From a virus, in the IMG/VR virus record IMGVR_UViG_3300000117_000171, positions 1 to 28,484 of that record: a stretch of 28,484 nt of DNA. The stretch is one strand, 5' to 3'. Position numbers and translations under genes: made by a program. Every line of letters begins with the position of its first letter. Position 1 is the first letter of the stretch. Positions 15,460 through 22,462 of the stretch are shown piece after piece. The notes below the pieces were generated by a model. It was not told where the DNA came from and made no database searches. It saw only the letters and a list, made by a program, of their open reading frames with translations.

Positions 15460-15773
15460 TAATTGACTGGGGTGCTACTAAAAAAAGAAGAAGTGAATGT
15501 TTTGATTTAAGTATCTCATATATGTTTAATGGTGATGTAATGGAAGCAACTTTATTAGTACACCACTATAATTATCCTACTAGAAAAACATTTTTTAATT
15601 TTGGTAATTATATGAAAGATGAATTGCTAGACCTTATAATAGAACAACTTAAAGAAGATACAGATTATAAATTTGGTAGAGCTACATATCATTATCTTGG
15701 AGCAATTTTACCATCAACATTAGAATGGGTTGTTTTTGATAATAAAAAAAGAACATTAAGCGATAATGAGTAA
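15456..15773 (+). CDS. 105-residue protein, unknown
   Basis: ATGA overlap with the zinc-ribbon gene sets the start. The protein begins MIIDWGATKKRRSECFDLSI and is rich in Tyr, Phe and His (HHYNYPTRKTFFNFGNYM). It contains no membrane segment and no recognisable motif. It ends in an acidic stretch (DNKKRTLSDNE) and overlaps the next start at 15766. Coupled expression with the surrounding replication-like genes is clear, but no function can be assigned. Confidence 0.55.
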   Translation: MIIDWGATKKRRSECFDLSISYMFNGDVMEATLLVHHYNYPTRKTFFNFGNYMKDELLDLIIEQLKEDTDYKFGRATYHYLGAILPSTLEWVVFDNKKRTLSDNE

Positions 15774-16029
15774 ATCTAAAAGCGTTTTTATTGCTACATC
15801 TAAAGGTCTTTGTGTGAAAGTGTATTTAGACTTAAAAAATAATTACGTAAAAGGAATGCAAAAAGGAGCTATACCATTTTTAAGAAAATTGGGTTGGGAT
15901 ATAGGAAAACAAGAAAAGAAAAATTATCGTAAAGACATTAATAATTTAAAGCGATATAGAATTTTTAAACATACAAATAAGATAAAAAACAAGGAGAAAA
16001 ATAATGGCAAAGCGTTTTATAGATACTAA
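15766..16029 (+). CDS. 87-residue basic protein, unknown
   Basis: ATG 15766 overlaps the end of the previous gene by eight bases. The product is very basic, especially in its second half (KLGWDIGKQEKKNYRKDI, then KRYRIFKHTNKIKNKEK), suggesting nucleic-acid contact. Its last 26 bases overlap the start of the replication initiator candidate at 16004. That gene has its own AAGGAG inside this one, so the two may be translated in balance. Confidence 0.5.
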   Translation: MSKSKSVFIATSKGLCVKVYLDLKNNYVKGMQKGAIPFLRKLGWDIGKQEKKNYRKDINNLKRYRIFKHTNKIKNKEKNNGKAFYRY

Positions 16030-16645
16030 AATATGGGATAAGGCTTGGTTTAGGAAACTAGATACAAATTCAAAATTAATATGGATTTATATTTTAACTA
16101 AGTGTGACCACGCAGGAATTTTAGATGCCGATTGGGAAGCAATGAATTTTTTCATTGGAACTAATGTAAATGATTTTGATAAAATTCCAGAGTCAATTAA
16201 AAATAAGATGCAAATGATTGATGATAATCAATTCTTTATTCCATCGTTTATTGAATATCAGTATGGAGCTTTAAGAATTAATTCTAAACCACATTTATCT
16301 GTTATAAAAAGACTCGAAGAAAAAGGTCTTAATGATTATTTACAAAGGGTTATGGTAACCCTTAAAGATAAAGATAAAGATAAGGATATAGATAAAAGAC
16401 AAGATAAGTTTATAGAAAAAGTAAACGCGGTTATAAAAGATAAAAAATACTCTAACGATGAAACTAATAACTTTGTTGGATTTTGGACAGAGCGCAACAC
16501 TTCAAACACTAAGATGAGATTTGAATTACAAGCTACGTTTGAAATATCAAGAAGGTTGGCAACTTGGGTAAGAAATAATAAGGATTGGAAAATAAACAAG
16601 AAGGAAAAAGATGAGCGAGAAGAAATGCAGTTCACAGGAAGCTAG
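16004..16645 (+). CDS. Replication initiator-like protein (winged-helix, O/DnaD type)
   Basis: 213 residues. Residues 1-120 begin MAKRFIDTKIWDKAWFRKL and contain KLIWIYILTKCDHAGIL, the typical start of phage replication initiator or replisome organiser winged-helix domains. A Lys/Asp linker at 121-130 (KDKDKDKDID) is followed by a C-terminal helical domain (FVGFWTERNT, then FEISRRLATWVRNNKDW) that may contact a helicase or loader. The start is backed by AAGGAG just upstream. The gene contains hexamer repeats that may mark an origin. No helicase or polymerase is visible nearby, so it probably relies on host enzymes. Confidence 0.65.
   Translation: MAKRFIDTKIWDKAWFRKLDTNSKLIWIYILTKCDHAGILDADWEAMNFFIGTNVNDFDKIPESIKNKMQMIDDNQFFIPSFIEYQYGALRINSKPHLSVIKRLEEKGLNDYLQRVMVTLKDKDKDKDIDKRQDKFIEKVNAVIKDKKYSNDETNNFVGFWTERNTSNTKMRFELQATFEISRRLATWVRNNKDWKINKKEKDEREEMQFTGS
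16364..16393 (+). repeat. Five tandem hexamers inside the replication initiator gene (origin candidate)
   Basis: Three AAAGAT units are followed by AAGGAT and ATAGAT, running without interruption through the linker codons (K-D or I-D pairs). In lambdoid phages the origin iterons lie inside the initiator gene at the linker between the DNA-binding and helicase-binding domains. The same position, plus an AT-rich downstream stretch, makes this an origin candidate. The repeats may instead simply reflect a charged linker. Confidence 0.4.
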
Positions 16646-17009
16646 TTTTTTTGTCAATGACTTATTTGATACGCTAGATATTAAAGGGAACAACCAACTA
16701 TTATTTAATCAATTTTGTAGCTTATTAATGAAGTTTGATAAGGAGACAATTAAAAAAGGGTGGAAAGATATCGTTTATAGTTGCGAACCACCCAACGGAC
16801 AAATGGCGGGGAGACTGCCAAAGATGTTTATAATTGAAAAGATATTGATGAGTAATAGACTTGATGATTGGAATGAGGAACATCGAGCGAATAAAAAACA
16901 AGAAATAGAATCTGGAACAATATCAAAATTATTCAACTGGGGGATTGAATATCATGAGGGGTTAATTACTAAACAAGAACTAGAAAAAAGGATAGAAGAT
17001 AATTTATGA
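16611..17009 (+). CDS. Possible helicase-loader-like or replication partner protein
   Basis: 132 residues from ATG 16611, overlapping the initiator gene by 35 bases. It is mostly helical (SFFVNDLFDTLDIKGNNQ, LLMKFDKETIKKGWKDIV, PKMFIIEKILMSNRLDDW). Its position directly after the initiator gene is where phages keep a helicase loader or P-like protein, but no Walker motif or other signature is seen. The last codons overlap the next ATG (17006). Function is inferred from location only. Confidence 0.4.
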   Translation: MSEKKCSSQEASFFVNDLFDTLDIKGNNQLLFNQFCSLLMKFDKETIKKGWKDIVYSCEPPNGQMAGRLPKMFIIEKILMSNRLDDWNEEHRANKKQEIESGTISKLFNWGIEYHEGLITKQELEKRIEDNL

Positions 17010-17269
17010 GTAAAAACCAAGAATCATTATTTGGAGATTTAGACAAATATTCATGGTGGGATGAACATTGGCAAGATATGCCAGAGTATAAAATGCTAGA
17101 TGAAAAACCATTTCATACAATAAAAGTTCATTTTGTAACTAAACAAGATTTAAAAAATTTTAAAGAATTAATTAATCAGACAGTTACAAGTCAAACTAAA
17201 TCTATCTGGTTTCCTAAAAAAGATGAATTACCGCCAAGATATTTTTTATATGTGGATGAAGAAGAATGA
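17006..17269 (+). CDS. Small conserved partner of the DNA glycosyltransferase
   Basis: 87 residues, starting at the ATGA overlap. The segment FHTIKVHFVTKQDLKNF, followed by TKSIWFPKKDELP, resembles the C-terminal domain of ParB-like phage proteins that, from memory, occur beside TAGT-family glycosyltransferases; here it stands alone without the nuclease domain. The next gene is a TAGT protein, coupled by a four-base overlap. It might bind DNA or deliver modified substrate. The resemblance is pattern-based and needs a profile search. Confidence 0.5.
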   Translation: MSKNQESLFGDLDKYSWWDEHWQDMPEYKMLDEKPFHTIKVHFVTKQDLKNFKELINQTVTSQTKSIWFPKKDELPPRYFLYVDEEE

Positions 17270-18114
17270 ACCCTAAATATCCAATATATATAATATCAAA
17301 AAATAGATGGAAATATTGTGGTGGTAACTTATCAACCTCTCATGCTTTGGATTTAATAAATGTTCCATATAGGATTGTCGTAGAACCTCACGAATATGAT
17401 AATTATAAAGAATATATTAATCCAGATAAAATATTAAAACTCCCATTTTCTAATTTAAATAAAGGCAGTATTCCAGCTAGGAACTGGGTTTGGGAGCATT
17501 CAATAAAAGAAGGTCATAAAAGGCATTGGATTATAGATGACAATATTCAGCATTTTTATAGATTAAATAAAAATAGAAGATTGCATATTGCTAGTGGAAC
17601 TATTTTTAAATGTGCAGAGGACTTTGTGGATAGGTATATAAATGTACCAATGGCGGGATTTAATTACAATACATTTGCTATTCCTAGAAAAAATCTTGCT
17701 CCATTTTATCTTAATACTCGCGTGTATTCATGTATATTATTATCAAATAGTTTAAAACATAGGTGGAGGGGAAGATATAACGAAGACACAGATTTAAGTT
17801 TAAGAATTTTAAAAGATGGTAACTGTACAATATTGTTTAATGCTTTTTTATGTGATAAAGTAAATACAATGAGAATGGGGGGAGGTAACACAGACAAACT
17901 ATATAAAGATAATGGTAGAAAAAAGATGGCAGAGTCTTTAGTAAAGCAACATCCAGATGTTGTTAGAATGGCTTGGAAATGGGATAGATGGACTCACTTT
18001 GTAGATTATAAACAGTTTAAACTTAATAACAAGCTAATTAAAAAAGATGGGATTAGTATTAAAAAAGGTATTAATAATTATGGCATGAAACTAATTCAAC
18101 TGGAGGATGTATGA
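17266..18114 (+). CDS. TET-associated glycosyltransferase (TAGT) family protein
   Basis: 282 residues. The family pattern is clear: YPIYIISKNRW at 5-15, a VVEPHEYDNY segment near 38-47, GSIPARNWVWEHS near 67-79, the metal/nucleotide motif IIDDN with D91-D92-N93, and RYNEDTDLS near 170-178. TAGTs attach sugars to modified pyrimidines in phage DNA and often travel with TET/JBP oxygenases. No oxygenase or modified-pyrimidine synthase is seen in this window. The epimerase gene that follows, coupled by ATGA, could supply the sugar nucleotide. Confidence 0.88.
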   Translation: MNPKYPIYIISKNRWKYCGGNLSTSHALDLINVPYRIVVEPHEYDNYKEYINPDKILKLPFSNLNKGSIPARNWVWEHSIKEGHKRHWIIDDNIQHFYRLNKNRRLHIASGTIFKCAEDFVDRYINVPMAGFNYNTFAIPRKNLAPFYLNTRVYSCILLSNSLKHRWRGRYNEDTDLSLRILKDGNCTILFNAFLCDKVNTMRMGGGNTDKLYKDNGRKKMAESLVKQHPDVVRMAWKWDRWTHFVDYKQFKLNNKLIKKDGISIKKGINNYGMKLIQLEDV

Positions 18115-18968
18115 TTTTAGTAACTGGAGGAGCGGGATTTATTGGAACTAATTTAATTGATAGATTAATAAAAGAGAAAGAAGATGTAATATCATTTGAT
18201 AAAAAGAAATTTAAAAATAAAAATATAACTATTTTTAAAGGAAATTTATCTAAGTCTAAAGATTTAAAAATCTTTATTGAATACATTGGAAGAGTAAAAT
18301 TAATAATTCATTTAGGGGCAATAGCAAGAGTTCATACATCAGTTAAAGAGCCTAGAAAGGTATTAATAAATAATTTAGTTAGTACGATTAATATTCTTGA
18401 TTATGCGAATGAGTTTAATATTCCAATTATTTATGCGGGTTCAAGCTCAAGATATGCTGGTGCGAATAAAAGTCCTTATTCTTTTTCAAAATATAAAGGC
18501 GAAGAGCTATGCAAATTATATAATCAATTATATGGTTTGAAGACTTATGTTTGCAGATTTTATAATGTTTATGGAAATCATCAAATTGAAAAAGGTAAAT
18601 ATTCAACTGTAATAGGAGTATTTGAAAAGCAATTTAGAGAAAATAAGCCATTAACAATCGTAGGTGATGGAACACAAAAAAGAGATTTTACCCATATTGA
18701 TGATATTGTAGATGGGATAATAAAAGCAAAAAATATGATTATGGATTCAAAATATCCATATTTAGAATTTGATTTTGGAACTGCAACTAATTATTCTATA
18801 AATCAAGTTGCTAATATGTTTGGTAAAGATTATCCAAAAAAATATGTAAAAAGTAGGAGTGGAGAATATAATTTTTCATTAGCAGATAATACTTATACAA
18901 AGAACACTTTAAACTGGAAACCGAGGAGAAAACTATCAAATTACATAAATAATATAGTAAACTCTTAG
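18111..18968 (+). CDS. NAD-dependent NDP-sugar epimerase/dehydratase (extended SDR)
   Basis: 285 residues, starting at the ATGA overlap. The Rossmann glycine motif TGGAGFIG (5-12), an acidic residue for NAD (D30), a serine run SSS (111-113) and the catalytic Y123-x-x-x-K127 (YSFSK) identify an extended short-chain dehydrogenase of the UDP-glucose 4-epimerase type. A GDGTQKRDFTHIDDIVDGI stretch is conserved in this group. It is likely to make the sugar nucleotide used by the glycosyltransferase upstream. Epimerase versus dehydratase cannot be separated by eye. Confidence 0.88.
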   Translation: MILVTGGAGFIGTNLIDRLIKEKEDVISFDKKKFKNKNITIFKGNLSKSKDLKIFIEYIGRVKLIIHLGAIARVHTSVKEPRKVLINNLVSTINILDYANEFNIPIIYAGSSSRYAGANKSPYSFSKYKGEELCKLYNQLYGLKTYVCRFYNVYGNHQIEKGKYSTVIGVFEKQFRENKPLTIVGDGTQKRDFTHIDDIVDGIIKAKNMIMDSKYPYLEFDFGTATNYSINQVANMFGKDYPKKYVKSRSGEYNFSLADNTYTKNTLNWKPRRKLSNYINNIVNS

Positions 18969-18997
18969 ATAACCCTTAAAATAAATTAAAAAAAGAC

Positions 18998-19043
18998 TTG
19001 CCTCGTATTATATAAAGCCCTAGTTTGTTATTGTGATTATCAA
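18998..19043 (+). promoter_or_regulatory. Promoter with conserved downstream element (copy 2)
   Basis: TTGCCT at 18998-19003 and TAGTTT at 19021-19026 are separated by 17 bases, followed three bases later by ATTGTGATTATCAA (19030-19043), identical to the element at 12223-12236. Both copies have the ACTTGC core at nearly the same distance (34 and 33 bases), TAnnTT at the -10 position and an AACAAG in the leader. The site lies in the 100-base gap before the amidoligase gene. It suggests coordinated expression of this gene set and the early operon. Confidence 0.6.
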
Positions 19044-19068
19044 TAATAATATAACAAGTGAGGCGAAA

Positions 19069-20085
19069 ATGCAAAAAGGTAAATTTAATAATAGTAGAGG
19101 TTTTGGAGTTGAAATCGAGTTCATCAGACCTAATGGTGTTTCTAAGCAATCTATATGTGATGCTTTAACAGTAACTTGTGAGGTAGAGGGATATAATCAT
19201 ATCACTAGACCACATTGGAAAATTGTTACTGATTGTTCAGTAAGAGAAAATAGCCGTCAATATGCTAGAGGTTTAGTTGGAGATAACGAGATTGTTTCTC
19301 CAATCCTTTATGGTGAAAATGGTTTTGCTCAATTAAAGAACATTTTAGATACTCTTAATGAGTTAGGTTGCGAAGTTAATTATACTTGTGGTATTCATGT
19401 TCATCACGATGTAACTAATAAAATGGTTGAAGGTAAAGAGCAGAGTCAAAAGTTTTTAGCTAACCTTATAAAATTTGTTGCTAAGTATGAGCATCTAATT
19501 TATAAGTTAGTTTCTCCATCAAGATTAGATAGTAGGGGTTATAGTACTCCAGTTAGGAAAGAGTTTTTTGGACACGCTGTAAGAATGGGAGAGTCAATAG
19601 ATAAAACTAATGTTAAAAAAATGGTTGCTAGAGTTAAAAATGATTGTAATAGTAAATATCGTTATGGTACTGAGATTAACAACAATCAACCATCTCCAAG
19701 TGTTCAATATAATAGAGCTTGTGGTCTTAACTTTCGTAATGTTTGGACAAGAGGGTCGGTTGAGTTTAGATACCATAATGGTTCTTTAAACTTCGATAAG
19801 ATTGTTTCTTGGATTGTTTTTACTCAAGCGATTGTTAATACAGTCGAAGATGCCAATAGCGTTCAAATGAGTTACGTTCCAAACAATGTTGATGGTCTTT
19901 TCTACTTAAGAAAAGCAATCGGTTTTGTGGGTAATACTAATAGAGATGATGTTACTGAATTAGCTACTAACTATATTGTTAAGAGATTCAAAGAGTTAAG
20001 TGCTAGAGAAGATGATTATACAAGAAATGGTAGACAATATAGTTATGTTCAAGATGGACTAACTACAAATCAAATAGGAGCGTAA
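19069..20085 (+). CDS. Amidoligase (Amidoligase_2 / COOH-NH2 ligase family)
   Basis: 338 residues from the ATG at 19069, with GAGG five bases upstream; a GTG at 19033 falls in the promoter element and is rejected. Diagnostic patterns: GFGVEIEF (11-18, acidic metal ligands E15 and E17), WKIVTDCSV near 50-58, NEIVSPIL near 73-80, CGIHVHHD (107-114) and a late VEFRYHNGSLN with a following W. These ATP-dependent ligases share the glutamine-synthetase fold and join a carboxylate to an amine. The next two genes are an amidotransferase and a cyclotransferase, as in published amidoligase operons. Confidence 0.88.
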   Translation: MQKGKFNNSRGFGVEIEFIRPNGVSKQSICDALTVTCEVEGYNHITRPHWKIVTDCSVRENSRQYARGLVGDNEIVSPILYGENGFAQLKNILDTLNELGCEVNYTCGIHVHHDVTNKMVEGKEQSQKFLANLIKFVAKYEHLIYKLVSPSRLDSRGYSTPVRKEFFGHAVRMGESIDKTNVKKMVARVKNDCNSKYRYGTEINNNQPSPSVQYNRACGLNFRNVWTRGSVEFRYHNGSLNFDKIVSWIVFTQAIVNTVEDANSVQMSYVPNNVDGLFYLRKAIGFVGNTNRDDVTELATNYIVKRFKELSAREDDYTRNGRQYSYVQDGLTTNQIGA

Positions 20086-20086
20086 T

Positions 20087-20977
20087 ATGTGTGGATTAGC
20101 AGGGATTATTTTAAAACAAAAAGATAGAGACAACGAGACCCTTAATCGGGTCTCAAAGTCTTTTGCGGGAATGCTTACAGAGGCAAACATTAGAGGCGGT
20201 CATGCGACTGGGTTTGCTTTAATAGATAAGCATGGAGATTATGTAATATGTAAGAAGCCAAAAGATGCTTATGGTTTTTTTAGCGATGAAGAAGTGCAAG
20301 ACAATATTGGTTTAGTTTATGATGGTATTACTACAATGATGGGTCATACTAGGTATGCGACACTAGGCTCTCCATCAATTAATAGTAACAATCATCCAAT
20401 TAGGACAGGTCAAACTATAGGAACTCATAATGGTTCTATATCTAATCATAAAGAGTTATTTCATAAGTACGATATGAAACGATTCGCTCAAGTAGATAGT
20501 GAGGCGATATTTAGATTATATGAGACATCTAATAATGTTGATGATTTCTTAGATAATAGATTACCAAAAGTTCAAGGTCGTGTTGCGATTGTTTGGGCGG
20601 ACTTAGAAAGACCAGATTATGTATATATGGTAAAAGCTAACAACCCTATTCAAATGGTCTATATAGAAGAGTTTGATTGCTTTGCTTATGGAAGTACCGA
20701 TTCTATTGTTAATGCGGGATTATGGGGTCATTGTGAGCCTATAAACATACCCGCTAATACAATGGTTAGGATTAATACTAGAACGCTTAAAATTGACACA
20801 AAAAAGATTAGAATAAAACAACCAAAGCCAAAACGCTTTTCGTTTTATGATGATAAGATTGGGGCATATAAAGACGAACCACAAACAGTTGATAGATTTG
20901 TTCCGAGGTTTTCTTATAGTGACCAATTAAAAATGTTCAAAGCTAATGATGGCTCAAAAATAAGAAAGGTAAGATAA
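20087..20977 (+). CDS. Class II glutamine amidotransferase
   Basis: 296 residues. The protein starts MCGLAGI, so Cys2 becomes the N-terminal nucleophile after methionine removal. Other class II residues are in place: R89 in GHTRYATLG, NHP (102-104), N115-G116 in GTHNGS and D137 in VDSEA. Such domains release ammonia from glutamine; no fused synthetase domain follows, so a separate enzyme must use the ammonia or the domain works in trans. The adjacent amidoligase is the obvious partner. The C-terminal 80 residues are basic. The start follows the amidoligase stop after one base. Confidence 0.9.
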   Translation: MCGLAGIILKQKDRDNETLNRVSKSFAGMLTEANIRGGHATGFALIDKHGDYVICKKPKDAYGFFSDEEVQDNIGLVYDGITTMMGHTRYATLGSPSINSNNHPIRTGQTIGTHNGSISNHKELFHKYDMKRFAQVDSEAIFRLYETSNNVDDFLDNRLPKVQGRVAIVWADLERPDYVYMVKANNPIQMVYIEEFDCFAYGSTDSIVNAGLWGHCEPINIPANTMVRINTRTLKIDTKKIRIKQPKPKRFSFYDDKIGAYKDEPQTVDRFVPRFSYSDQLKMFKANDGSKIRKVR

Positions 20978-21561
20978 TGACTGAAGTGTTTGTATATGGT
21001 ACATTAAAAAAAGGTGGAATGAATCATTATTTTTTAAAAGGTAGTGATTTCGTTAAGCACGAAGTTTTGCAAGACCATGCAATCTATGCGCCAAGAGGGT
21101 TCTCGTTTCCATTGCTTATACAAAGTGAGGGCGATAAGGTATATGGAGAAGTTTATAGCGTAAGTAGCACAACATTAGCTAAATTAGATATGCTTGAAAG
21201 CGAAGGAACTTTATATACTCGCGTTAATGATGTTGAATTAGGGTTTCAATATTATCTTTTTAATAAAGAATATGGAAATGTTAATTGGAATGAAGAGCGT
21301 GACAAAATACCTAATGGATATTGGAAAACTCAATACGAAATTGATTTGAATGTGATAATAGATAATCGTAACTATACAGATAAGGCGGACAAGTTAGTCT
21401 TTCATATGAGGTTCTTTGATGGGCAACGCGCACCAACAAATAAAATCTATATGGAATTAGTAAAGGCACGAAGCTATTTAGATTTAAACACCGAAAACGA
21501 AGAAATTTTTTTAAGAGATTGTATAATGGAAGGAGTTGTAAGTGAGTTCAAATACGAATGA
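20977..21561 (+). CDS. Gamma-glutamylcyclotransferase-like (GGCT/AIG2 fold) protein
   Basis: 194 residues. The signature VFVYGTLKKGG (4-14) is the substrate loop of the GGCT/AIG2 family, and the catalytic glutamate is expected at E74 or E76 in KLDMLESEG. The family cleaves gamma-glutamyl-amine isopeptides with release of 5-oxoproline. A C-terminal region after about residue 100 is longer than in minimal members. The gene overlaps the amidotransferase stop by one base (TAATG). With the ligase upstream it would hydrolyse or edit the same bond. Confidence 0.85.
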   Translation: MTEVFVYGTLKKGGMNHYFLKGSDFVKHEVLQDHAIYAPRGFSFPLLIQSEGDKVYGEVYSVSSTTLAKLDMLESEGTLYTRVNDVELGFQYYLFNKEYGNVNWNEERDKIPNGYWKTQYEIDLNVIIDNRNYTDKADKLVFHMRFFDGQRAPTNKIYMELVKARSYLDLNTENEEIFLRDCIMEGVVSEFKYE

Positions 21562-21688
21562 GATTTATAGTATAGCTTGCGATATATGCGATAAGAATGT
21601 CACAATCGTAAATAAGAAAAAGAAAGATAATAAAACGATTTGGACTTGTAATAACTGTGATTCTAAATATCCAAGATGGAAGAGCTAG
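21542..21688 (+). CDS. 48-residue zinc-ribbon mini-protein
   Basis: A GTG at 21542 with AGGAG (21531-21535) six bases upstream opens 48 codons, overlapping the cyclotransferase gene by 20 bases. CDIC (13-16) and CNNC (36-39) make a rubredoxin/zinc-ribbon knuckle pair with a Lys-rich strip between. It ends at TAG 21686-21688, overlapping the next ATG at 21676. The excellent ribosome site and cysteine pairs make it a likely real gene despite the non-ATG start. Function unknown. Confidence 0.65.
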   Translation: MSSNTNEIYSIACDICDKNVTIVNKKKKDNKTIWTCNNCDSKYPRWKS

Positions 21689-21840
21689 AACATATAGTGA
21701 CAATAGTTTCATTTAAAGAATTTGAGGATTTAATTAATAAAGTCGGTAATGACGAATTAACTATAATGGAATTAATAGATGCGATAGCGCAAATAAATGG
21801 AGAAATATATGAGCAAACGAACTCATACGGAGCTACTTAA
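21676..21840 (+). CDS. 54-residue acidic protein, unknown
   Basis: ATG 21676 opens 54 codons to TAA 21838-21840. The peptide (MEELEHIVTIVSFKEFEDL ...) is acidic and helical, with no cysteines or membrane helix. It overlaps both neighbours, the zinc-ribbon gene before it and the next gene after it, as usual in this genome. There is no strong Shine-Dalgarno sequence, so it may be translated by coupling. No homology is recognised. Confidence 0.5.
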   Translation: MEELEHIVTIVSFKEFEDLINKVGNDELTIMELIDAIAQINGEIYEQTNSYGAT

Positions 21841-22087
21841 CGTAAACCACGAATACTTATACCACGCGGAAATAAGATTTGAAACAAAAGACGCGTTTGA
21901 TTTTAAAAGCGCAGTCGGAAATTCAATAAAAGAGTTGATGAGCGATATAGGTATAAGATTAAAAGAATTATCTAAAAGAAACCCTCAAATAGTTCAAGTA
22001 TTATATAAGCCTCAAAACGAGTCAATGAACATAACCCCTAAGATACTATCGCTAATGCGCATGAAACCCGCTTATAGCACTAAATAG
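21809..22087 (+). CDS. 92-residue protein, unknown
   Basis: The ATG at 21809 has GGAG seven bases upstream (21798-21801), which favours it over ATG 21797. The protein begins MSKRTHTELLNVNHEYLYH, has a central helix (SIKELMSDIGIRLKELSK) and a basic tail (SLMRMKPAYSTK). It is the last gene before a 107-base gap that separates this region from the packaging genes. No function is recognised. Confidence 0.55.
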   Translation: MSKRTHTELLNVNHEYLYHAEIRFETKDAFDFKSAVGNSIKELMSDIGIRLKELSKRNPQIVQVLYKPQNESMNITPKILSLMRMKPAYSTK

Positions 22088-22098
22088 ACACCAATAAA

Positions 22099-22116
22099 CG
22101 CTATCATAGGTTAGCG
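22099..22116 (+). terminator. Weak hairpin after the accessory region, possible terminator
   Basis: CGCTA (22099-22103) can pair with TAGCG (22112-22116) around an 8-base loop, and an alternative pairing joins GGTTA (22109-22113) with TAACC (22130-22134). The following bases are AT-rich but contain no clean T-run. In the 107-base gap 22088-22194 I see only this and AAGGAG at 22183-22188 for the next gene; a -10-like TATAAA is too uncertain to call. Confidence 0.3.
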
Positions 22117-22194
22117 CATTTAATTAAAATAACCGCTTTCATTAGTTTTAAAAGTCTTTTTAAATTTAAGCACTTATAAATTAAGGAGATTATT

Positions 22195-22299
22195 ATGCCT
22201 GCTGGGAAAGGAACTTATGGTTCAAAGCGTGGAAGACCATCAAAAAAATCCAAACCAATGAAATCAAAAAAAGCTAAGTTTGGCAAAAGGAAAAAATAA
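22195..22299 (+). CDS. 34-residue Lys/Arg-rich mini-protein before the terminase
   Basis: ATG 22195 with AAGGAG (22183-22188) seven bases upstream opens 34 codons. The peptide (MPAGKGTYGSKRGRPSKK ...) is extremely basic, ending in KFGKRKK. Proteins with this GTYGSKRGRP-like start are often found just before terminase genes in related phages, by my recollection. It could be a small nucleic-acid-binding protein or packaging aid. It is very short, but the ribosome site is strong. Confidence 0.65.
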   Translation: MPAGKGTYGSKRGRPSKKSKPMKSKKAKFGKRKK

Positions 22300-22462
22300 A
22301 ACCTCTTTAAAAGCCGAGCTTGTTGGTATTAAAAACTTAAAGATTGCAGGCGCGTGGCGAGTAGAATTTGATGTCTATGAATTTGAAACCGAAGCAGTCA
22401 AAGATTTAATGGATATGCTAAACAAACCTGTGGCAATGGGATTAGTTACAATAGATGACTAA
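22280..22462 (+). CDS. 60-residue protein, TTG start, unknown
   Basis: The frame is open upstream only to a TGA at 22259-22261, so TTG 22280 is the only reasonable start; it overlaps the preceding gene by 20 bases. The protein has alternating strands and helices (SLKAELVGIKNLKIAGAW, VEFDVYEFETEAVKDL) that suggest a small alpha-beta domain. It ends eight bases into the next gene's start. Function unknown. Confidence 0.45.
   Translation: MAKGKNKTSLKAELVGIKNLKIAGAWRVEFDVYEFETEAVKDLMDMLNKPVAMGLVTIDD

Noticed and set aside
16336-16635. - strand frame across the initiator linker
   Set aside because: It is a low-complexity Leu/Ser shadow of the hexamer repeats and has no supporting features.
19033-19068. 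GTG start for the amidoligase at 19033
   Set aside because: It lies within the conserved ATTGTGATTATCAA element, and the ATG at 19069 has GAGG at proper spacing and begins just before the conserved GFGVEIEF motif.
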